Shown here piece by piece: positions 57,517-64,000 of a stretch of 64,000 nucleotides of DNA. A program made the translations under genes and the position numbers. Position 1 is the stretch's first letter; each line of letters begins with the position of its first letter. This DNA comes from Stagonosporopsis chrysanthemi. Its lineage: Eukaryota; Ascomycota; Dothideomycetes; Pleosporales; Didymellaceae. The notes under the pieces are model-generated. The model was not told where the DNA came from and did no database searches. It saw only the letters and a program-made list of their open reading frames with translations. The stretch covers positions 1 through 64,000 of the forward strand of contig JAFISE010000127.1 in NCBI GenBank assembly GCA_022560025.1. Reading direction: 5' to 3'.

Positions 57517-58270
57517 ATGCCCATGATGAATATTTTCGTTACCCTTAGCAAAGGATATGGACGGACCCCTTTGGTGCAACAACCAATGTAAGGAAAGTTT
57601 ATCCGAGACAGCAATGCAGCCAAGACCGCAGTCGTGCCACCATCATGTTGTTTTGTTTGTTGGCGTTTCAGGCTAATAAACAACATATGTCGTCGTGAGA
57701 CCTCGGGGTTGGACTTAGGCGCCTGCGAGCGGTGCGAAAGGAACGATGACAGGGTCCAGGTCCAGCAGGCAGTAATAAAATAAATGATCACATGCTTGCC
57801 CACCAGTACCAAGCTTTAGAGCTTTGATTCTGGCCCCACCGCGATAGCTTGACTTGCTCTCTCCAACTGCGGACGGACAAACATTGCAACTTTCCTTGGG
57901 CCACGTGCGGCAGAAAGCGCTCACAGGCCTCGAGGTTTGCTGAGGGGTAAACAACCGCAGCACCTTGTTAGGCCACGCAAGTCGCGCAACAGATATTGCG
58001 ACCCCTCACAAAGAGGTACCCTGGTTGAGGGACCGCCATGGTCATTGCTGCAACGCGAAGAATCTCGGGGCAGCTTCTCTAACCTTTCACACTTGACACA
58101 CGCCCGCCCATCGCAATATCTGTTTGTAGGTCCCACGGGAGGAAGGTTTGCCAGTGTCATCGCGGTCATTGCACTGTACCGGTAGGGTCCAACGACCCCA
58201 GCAGCACCGATCGCATAGCTCCAATTAGCTTACCTCACAGCGCCTCTACGACCGAGGCATCCTCGCAGCC
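57517..58270. other. Intergenic region with inverted repeat
   Basis: These 754 bases lie between plus-strand genes and contain a perfect 14-base inverted repeat (57988-58001 and 58111-58124). No gene was seen. Confidence 0.45.
57988..58124. repeat. 14-bp perfect inverted repeat pair
   Basis: aacagatattgcga at 57988-58001 is the exact reverse complement of tcgcaatatctgtt at 58111-58124. The arms are 109 bases apart, so this could be a small hairpin-type element or chance symmetry. Confidence 0.7.
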
Positions 58271-60605
58271 ATGACCAAGGGTCCTGCAGCTGTCTTCATT
58301 GCGCGGTATGTTCGACACGCCCGTGCCTCTACGCTGCTGTAGGAGACGCTGACTTGTCCACAGGCATGGCGCCCGTCTCGACGCTTCAGACAAATCATGG
58401 CATCTCACATCGCCGACGCCCTATGACCCACCTCTCACATACGGCGGCTGGTCCCAAGCCAAGGCACTCGGCCTGCGCATAGCGGCACTGCTGCATCAGC
58501 AAGACATCGAGGAGACTGAAGCCGCAAAGCATGAAGCCAACGCAGATCTGGCACATCTCGAGTTCAGCGCACTCGACGCCCCGAGGACGCCTACCGCCCA
58601 GCCCAAGAAGAAAAAGCGCAAGATCGTAGTACATTCGAGCCCCTTCCTGAGGTGTGTACAGACCGGCACAGCAGTCGCAGCAGGCATATCGCAATACAAG
58701 CCAGAGGCAACACCTAGGCTCGGGGTACCAACACCATCGAAAGACAGGAGTGGCGCCGTCACAAGCTCGCCGCTGGCACGGTCAGCGCGATCGCAGTCTC
58801 CGCGAACGAGATCGCCCTCTGTACAGCCTGCAAATCATAACCCATTGGCAGATCCCACCCTCGAGGTCTATTCGAAGCCGCTGAAAGGAGAGGACAAGAT
58901 CCTCCTCCGCGTTGATGCTTTTCTCGGAGAGTGGCTGTCGCCCGATTACTATGAAGATATCACACCCCCACCCAACTCGACGATGATGGTTGCCGGTGCG
59001 AAAGCCGACTTACTTCGGAGGGGAGACAATCTACAAGCGCAGCCAGACGCGAACAGCAGCAAGGGCCACTTTCCTGGCGGATGGGGAGGACCCTCCAAAG
59101 CTGCCGCGGCATCTACCGTTCCAGCTCGATCCAGTGTTGACAATGGGGCTTTCTCGAGTATGAGCAGCCTCTCACAGACTTTACCTCTGACTACAGAACA
59201 GTCTGGCAGCGCAAGTAGCGGGGCAGTCCAGTCACCGAAACCACGTGGCGGCTTCCTGTCACTTAACTCATCCACTCGTCACAGTGTCAAGAAGAAATAT
59301 AACTCGCCTGCCCCTTCGTATTCTGTGTCTCCAGCTGAGCCTATTCCACGGGGCTATGTTGCACATGCACGCGAGGCTTGCGTTACTGTCGACTTTCAAT
59401 GGGACAGTATGCGACCACCACAGGAATGGGGTGATGGCGGTGAGTATGGCGACGAATGGAGCACCATGCACAAACGATTTCGCAGAGGTCTTACGGGCAT
59501 GATGGAATGGTATAGTGAGCATGGAGCGACTCCGCCAAAGGATCAGTTTCCAGGATTCACCTTTTCAAGTCGACCAAAGGCTACAGAAGAGCCAAGGCCA
59601 TCAGTGCCTCAAGTCACAAACTTTGCAGTCAATCCTCTCCCACTCCTGAACGGAAAGGCAGAGAACGAAGAGGAAGAGCTTGTACTCATCCTTATCACCC
59701 ATGGTGCAGGTTGTAATGCTTTGCTTGGAGCTATTCAGAATCAGCCAGTCCTTATCGATGTCGGTCTTGCCTCGCTGTCTATGGCTGTGCGACGAGACCA
59801 TCTCAGGAAGTCTTCCATTCCAACTGTATTCGAGCGACGCCTTTCTGTTGCAGATCCCGGGATGTCCGAATCCTACGAGATGAAAATTCTTGCATCAGTG
59901 GATCACCTACGACCTGGTGTGAATCCGGCGGTGATCTCACAGCCAGATTCTGCAGCTCAGTCGCCTGCAGTACACGCAAGCCCAACAACTGGAAATTACA
60001 GAAGACGATTTACTGGTGGATCGTCTGGAGCAAACACCCCTAGTGATTCTCCGTTCGCACTAGACGCCTCCTACAGAAGCTGGCTTGGCAACGCGAGTGG
60101 CGTACGTAGGACGGCAAGCTCAGGATCGAATTCGCGATACACGTCGAGCAATCTCCATGACAGTGGAATATCTTCACCTTCTACCGGTCTGTGGTCGAGT
60201 CCTCGCATATCCGCTCTGGATGCAGGTAGCGATGGGCGATCAAGTCCAGGTGCCGACATGGTACTCAATTTCGCAAATCAGCAGCCTGCGCCGAGACCAA
60301 AACCACAACCGCCAGTCACTCCACAGAGCCAGCCTGTCGATACCAATGCGGATAGTAGGAGTAATGAGTTGACGAGAATGACTACCAACGAGCAACGAGA
60401 GTCTGGAGACTCTGTAGCACCACTGCCGACTACGCTCAACCGGAATAACAGCACGTCAAAACCCGCTGGGGGTGGCGGCCTATGGGGCAAGGCACCTCCG
60501 GCATCTGCTCCCCAAGGGCTCTGGGGACCGCCAAAGCTCGCCGGTGTGACGGAGCGTGATAGCGGGCCTAAGAGAAGGTGGACGATCACTGAACACAATC
60601 AGTGA
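58271..60605 (+). CDS. Histidine phosphatase (phosphoglycerate mutase-like) with long insert
   Basis: Two exons, 58271..58305 and 58364..60605, give 758 residues. The intron splits the catalytic motif: exon 1 ends MTKGPAAVFIA plus two bases and exon 2 supplies RHGARLD. His13 is the phospho-accepting histidine. Other signature parts are VVHSSPFLRCVQTGTAV and, far downstream, LILITHGAGCNALLG with the second catalytic His at about 458. The usual histidine phosphatase core is about 200-300 residues. Here a Ser/Pro-rich region separates the halves and a disordered tail of about 250 residues (RTASSGSNSRYTSS, GGGGLWGKAPPASAP) follows. Relatives include fungal proteins akin to UBASH3/Sts-type and Tos9-like phosphatases, and the substrate is unknown. 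There is no stop in either part, so the large size appears genuine. Confidence 0.82.
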
Positions 60606-61244
60606 GCGAGATCTGATGTCTGATCAGATTGAGCAGGATGATCTTCTGAGGTTCAGTATTGCATTGCGTAGAGAAGGGAGTGCATGCATATGTTCTGTGG
60701 GCGTTTAGCAATCATAAGGATGTTCGATACCCTATCATGTGTCTTTGTTTGACGACTCGTCGATCGAGTTGCTGCAGGTACGCGTCTAGCTTGCACAATG
60801 CTGTCCTCCGAAATATTTGGGCCGATGTGCACGTTGATTTGCAAGCTCAGTTAGTGGAGAGACAAACAAGTGACGCAATCCCTCACACGACCACACAAAG
60901 CTGCATTGGATCGCCCTCCCGTGAACCCTCGATGATCGATAAATGCTCCGCCTCACCTGCTAAAATCTGTCGAAAAGAACTTCAACATCCCGACTATTGT
61001 TTCACAGCATCGACGCCTATACCGCCACGTGCAGGATCCCCACCCACAGCACTAAACGATCACCTGCATATTGCGCTGTAGCCGCAATCAATTCTGTGAT
61101 TCGGCGCGGCAACTGATCCGCCTCTTAGTCGCGGGCGGGAACATCGTTTAGCGTCCAGGCGGCGACTGAAGGCTTGCATTAACAGTGACCGCGCGAACCG
61201 TTCCTCCACAAACGCGAGCAGGATTTGCGCGGAGCGTTTCAAGC
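60606..61244. other. Intergenic region
   Basis: These 639 bases lie between plus-strand genes. A short plus-strand frame at 60659..61081 has no recognisable content. Confidence 0.45.
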
Positions 61245-62285
61245 ATGTCGGTTAAGTAAGTCTCCCTCCGGTCTTTATATACGTCGGGATGCTGCAGCAG
61301 TTGGCCTTGAAGGTGCTTCTGTAGTGCTAATGTTGCCGCGGCCACTTGCCCCTCGTGATACCCCGCGAGCCGACACTGAGCGCGGGCGGGAAGCATGGGG
61401 AGCATCAAGAAGAGCAGGACTGACAGGAAGCGCAGCTGGGTCATGATCGCGGAGAACGGCGGGTATACTCCACTTCCGGGCGAAACCACGTTATATCAGT
61501 CTCCCCAACGGACGACACTCAGCCTGCAGACAGGCCATCACCGTCCGCCGAGCGAGGCATACTCGCAGCAGTGCAAGTCGGGTGTCGTCTACCTCACCAA
61601 CCGACGAGTACGTCTGCACTTCACACATGCATCAGGACCAAACTGACATGCTGCACAGATAATATACCTGCCCGTCACCGCTACGCCGACCTTCCAATCC
61701 TTTGCCGTCCCCATCCTCAACGTCGCCGACTCGCGCGTCACAGCGCCCTGGTTCGGTGCAAACAAGTGGGAGGCCGTCATCCACCCCGTCACTGGCGGCG
61801 GAATCCCCCCACAACACGGCGAGCTGGACTGCGTCATGGAGTTCAAGGAGGGCGGCGCCTTCGATTTCCATAACATCTTCGAGCGCCTGAAGGAGAGGCT
61901 GCGCCAGACAATCGACGTTGCGCGCGAGAGTGGCATCGACGAGACCGTTGCAGCCGGAAATATGAATATGGAGGATCTACCGGCATACGAGGACACGAGA
62001 CAACACGCGCGGGTGCCCGAGGAGCCGCTCAGCCCGCCAGCGAGCGCAGGGCTGGGCGGTGTGGGTGCTGGCGGGCCCGTTACTGCGGCTGCGGCTCCAA
62101 CTCCTGGCGCTGCGCTGCCAGAGACAGACACACCGCAGAGGTCGAGTCCGCTGCAAAGCCCACGGCCCTTTCATCCACCATCAGAGCCGCCACCCGGGTA
62201 TGAGGAGGTACAGCGAGGCAGTATTGCCGATGAGCTGGAGAGGAGACTGTCAGATCCTCATTGGGACGAAGAGCTTCGGAGGTGA
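61245..62285 (+). CDS. WW-domain-binding protein 2-like (GRAM/PPxY) protein
   Basis: Three exons, 61245..61255 (11 bases), 61436..61607 and 61659..62285, give 269 residues. The tiny first exon encodes MSV plus two bases and joins through a 180-base intron to give MSVNWVMIAENGGYTPLPGE, which fits the start of fungal WBP2-like proteins. A longer in-frame start at 61395 would replace it with a basic leader and is less likely. The GRAM-like domain covers about residues 5-140 (FQSFAVPILNVADSRVTAPWFG, then GGAFDFHNIFERLKERLRQ). The C-terminus is Pro-rich with the PPxY-type motif EPPPGYEEV, a ligand for WW domains of Nedd4/Rsp5-type ubiquitin ligases. An adaptor role for Rsp5 or in transcription is plausible but inferred. 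Confidence 0.85.
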
Positions 62286-62715
62286 TGCAGTGCATGCGGT
62301 TTCTCGATCATTCAGTAGCAAGGCGTTATGGGAGGACATGCAGTATCACCATCAGGAATCTTAGTGCATCAGCAGCTTATATCAGCGCACATGAGAAACA
62401 ACCTCGTTTCGATTACAGCTCACATGCCACGCCATAGAATGCATGACAAACACATGCAACGCGTAGTAACAAGTCACGTTCAGCTTTGGCCAGCATGTGA
62501 AAACGTGAGCCTGCGTCGGTCTCCGCATGTGAAACTAGCCAAATTGTGGAGACCCCGGAGCAGCTAGTCCACATGCATCGTGCCTCGGCTCGGAGCCGCC
62601 AGATGACTTCACCTGGAGCAGAAAGGCCAGCGTCTCGCACTTCTCTTTCTCTCATCTTTCGTGCCCTTCTCGTTCAAACCTCCTCCCACATCTCAACTTC
62701 ACATACAAATTCAAA
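62286..62715. other. Intergenic region with thiolase promoter
   Basis: These 430 bases lie between plus-strand genes. A CT-rich stretch (62633-62700) just before the start codon looks like a fungal core promoter and leader. Confidence 0.45.
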
Positions 62716-64000
62716 ATGACACAGGCACCACAGAAAGGTACGGTCGACGTCATTGCCACACTTGTGGAAGGAACAACTACAATTTACGGACCTTACGATG
62801 CTGACTTTTGAGTAGTTCAGGAGCGTCTTGCTCAGATTGGCAACCACCTCGGTGGTGACCCTAGCTCTGGCTCCAGCAGCAAGAAGGGAAAGTCGAGTCT
62901 GCTCGAGAAGCACGCCGATGACGTAAGTGGTCGAGATAACATTTGCTCCTCAGCAGTCTTTTGTGGCTGCTGGATGAGATTTCTTTCTGCAAAGATGACA
63001 TCGCTAACAGTTCTTAGGTCGTGATCACCTGCGCTCTCCGCACTCCCATCACAAAGGGTGGCAAGGGCGGCTTCAAAGACACACAAAGCGCTGACCTGCT
63101 GCACGGCGCCTTCAAGGCCCTCATCGAGCGCTCCGGCATCGACCCCAACCTCGTTGAGGATATTGCCGTCGGCACCGTCCTCGCTCCAGGCGGCGGTGCA
63201 ACAGAGTTCCGTGCTGCGGCCCTCGCAGCCGGCTTCCCCGTTACCGCGGCCGTCAAGAGCTTGAACAGGCAATGCTCGTCTGGTCTGCAGGCCTGCGTCG
63301 ACATTGCCAACGCCATCAAGAGCGGCATGATCGAGGTTGGCATCGGTGCTGGTTCAGAGAGCATGTCCACACAGTACGGCCCCAACGCCGTCAGCGAGCT
63401 CAGCGACCTCCTCAAGAGCAACAAGGAGGCCAAGAACTGCAGCGTCCCCATGGGCGTCTTGTCCGAGGCGATGGCCAAGGATAAGAAGATCACTCGTGCA
63501 GATCAGGACGCGTTTGCCGCCAAGTCATTCCAGAAGGCTGTCGAGGCGCAGAAGCAGGGTCTGTTCGACGAGGAAATCGCCCCTCTGACCGTCAAGTGGA
63601 CAGACCCTAAGACCGACGAGGAGAAGACCATTACCGTCTCCAAGGATGACGGCGTCCGTGAGGGTATAACCGCCGAGTCTCTCGGTAAGATCCGCGCTGC
63701 CTTCGCAAAGGACGGATCCATCCACGCCGGCAACGCATCCCAGATCTCCGACGGCGCCGCCGCTGTCCTGCTCATGAAGCGCAGCACCGCTGAGCGCCTG
63801 GGCCAGAAGATCATCGGCAAGTTCGTGCAGGCGTCCATTGTCGGTGTTCCCCCTCTACTTATGGGTGTTGGCCCCGCGGCCGCCATTCCCGTTGTCCTTG
63901 AGAAGACGGGCTTGAACAAGGATGACGTCGACATCTATGAGATTAACGAGGCGTTCGCCAGCCAGTGCTTGTTCTGCATCAACGAGCTGGGTCTTGACCA
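62716..64000 (+). CDS. Peroxisomal 3-ketoacyl-CoA thiolase (partial, runs off right edge)
   Basis: Exons 62716..62737, 62816..62922 and 63018 to beyond 64000; about 371 residues are visible. The enzyme makes the last step of fatty-acid beta-oxidation, cleaving 3-ketoacyl-CoA to acetyl-CoA. Residues 10-18 read RLAQIGNHL, an exact PTS2 peroxisome signal (R-L-x5-H-L). The catalytic nucleophile is Cys129 in LNRQCSSGLQA, and GAGSESMS follows. NASQISDGAAAVLL and the EINEAFASQC region with the active-site NEAFA motif appear near the end. The final part (with the GGGxCxG motif and the second catalytic Cys) lies outside the window. The PTS2 and a length near 420 residues match peroxisomal rather than mitochondrial or cytosolic thiolases. 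Confidence 0.93.

Noticed and set aside
61395..61435. ATG at 61395 as start of the WBP2-like gene
   Set aside because: The upstream 11-base exon spliced to 61436 gives the family N-terminus MSVNWVM, and the 61395 start adds a basic leader that reads as intron.

Overview
The window looks like nuclear DNA of a filamentous ascomycete (Pezizomycotina, most likely Dothideomycetes). Most genes are broken by short introns of about 35-110 nt with GT..AG ends and CTRAY-like branch sites. The gene families are typical of that group: fungal rhodopsin-fold receptors, a bicupin oxalate decarboxylase, a HET-like remnant, and a pogo-type transposon disabled only by C:G-to-T:A type stops, as repeat-induced point mutation (RIP) produces. 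The class-level placement is inference; the fungal assignment is firm.

Layout. 0-14.8 kb is a conserved housekeeping block: the 5' exon of a DUF1295 membrane protein (running off the left edge), a Srp40/Nopp140 nucleolar protein divergent from the exocyst subunit Sec3, the RAVE subunit Rav1, and a convergent uncharacterised 543-residue protein. 14.8-35.7 kb is sparse and accessory: a secreted oxalate decarboxylase, a seven-helix receptor-like protein, a 2.1-kb dead Tc1/pogo transposon with intact terminal inverted repeats and TA duplications, a CCCH zinc-finger protein, an N-terminally shortened receptor-like gene, a GMC oxidoreductase with an apparent internal in-frame deletion, an FAD monooxygenase, a luciferase-domain membrane protein and a class II aldolase-like protein. 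36-41.7 kb returns to housekeeping: the ISWI remodeller and Get3. 43.4-53.6 kb is rich in secreted hydrolases and membrane proteins: a class 3 lipase tail-to-tail with a secreted amidase, a DUF2231 membrane protein, a CorA-type transporter, an S10 serine carboxypeptidase and a degraded HET-like gene. 55-64 kb carries a divergent ribosomal stalk protein P1, a second class II aldolase, a large histidine phosphatase, a WBP2-like PPxY protein and the 5' three quarters of a peroxisomal 3-ketoacyl-CoA thiolase that runs off the right edge.

The genes do not form one pathway. Links that can be inferred are local: Sec3 (secretion) and Rav1 (V-ATPase assembly) are both membrane-traffic genes, and oxalate decarboxylase, lipase, amidase and carboxypeptidase are secreted enzymes suited to a saprobe or plant-associated fungus. 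No secondary-metabolite core enzyme, CRISPR array, rRNA or convincing tRNA was seen. Exon boundaries were assigned by eye from splice consensus, reading-frame continuity and family resemblance. The most unusual items are the deleted GMC gene, the RIP-like transposon, the divergent P1 copy, the degraded HET-like locus and the orphan 543-residue protein.
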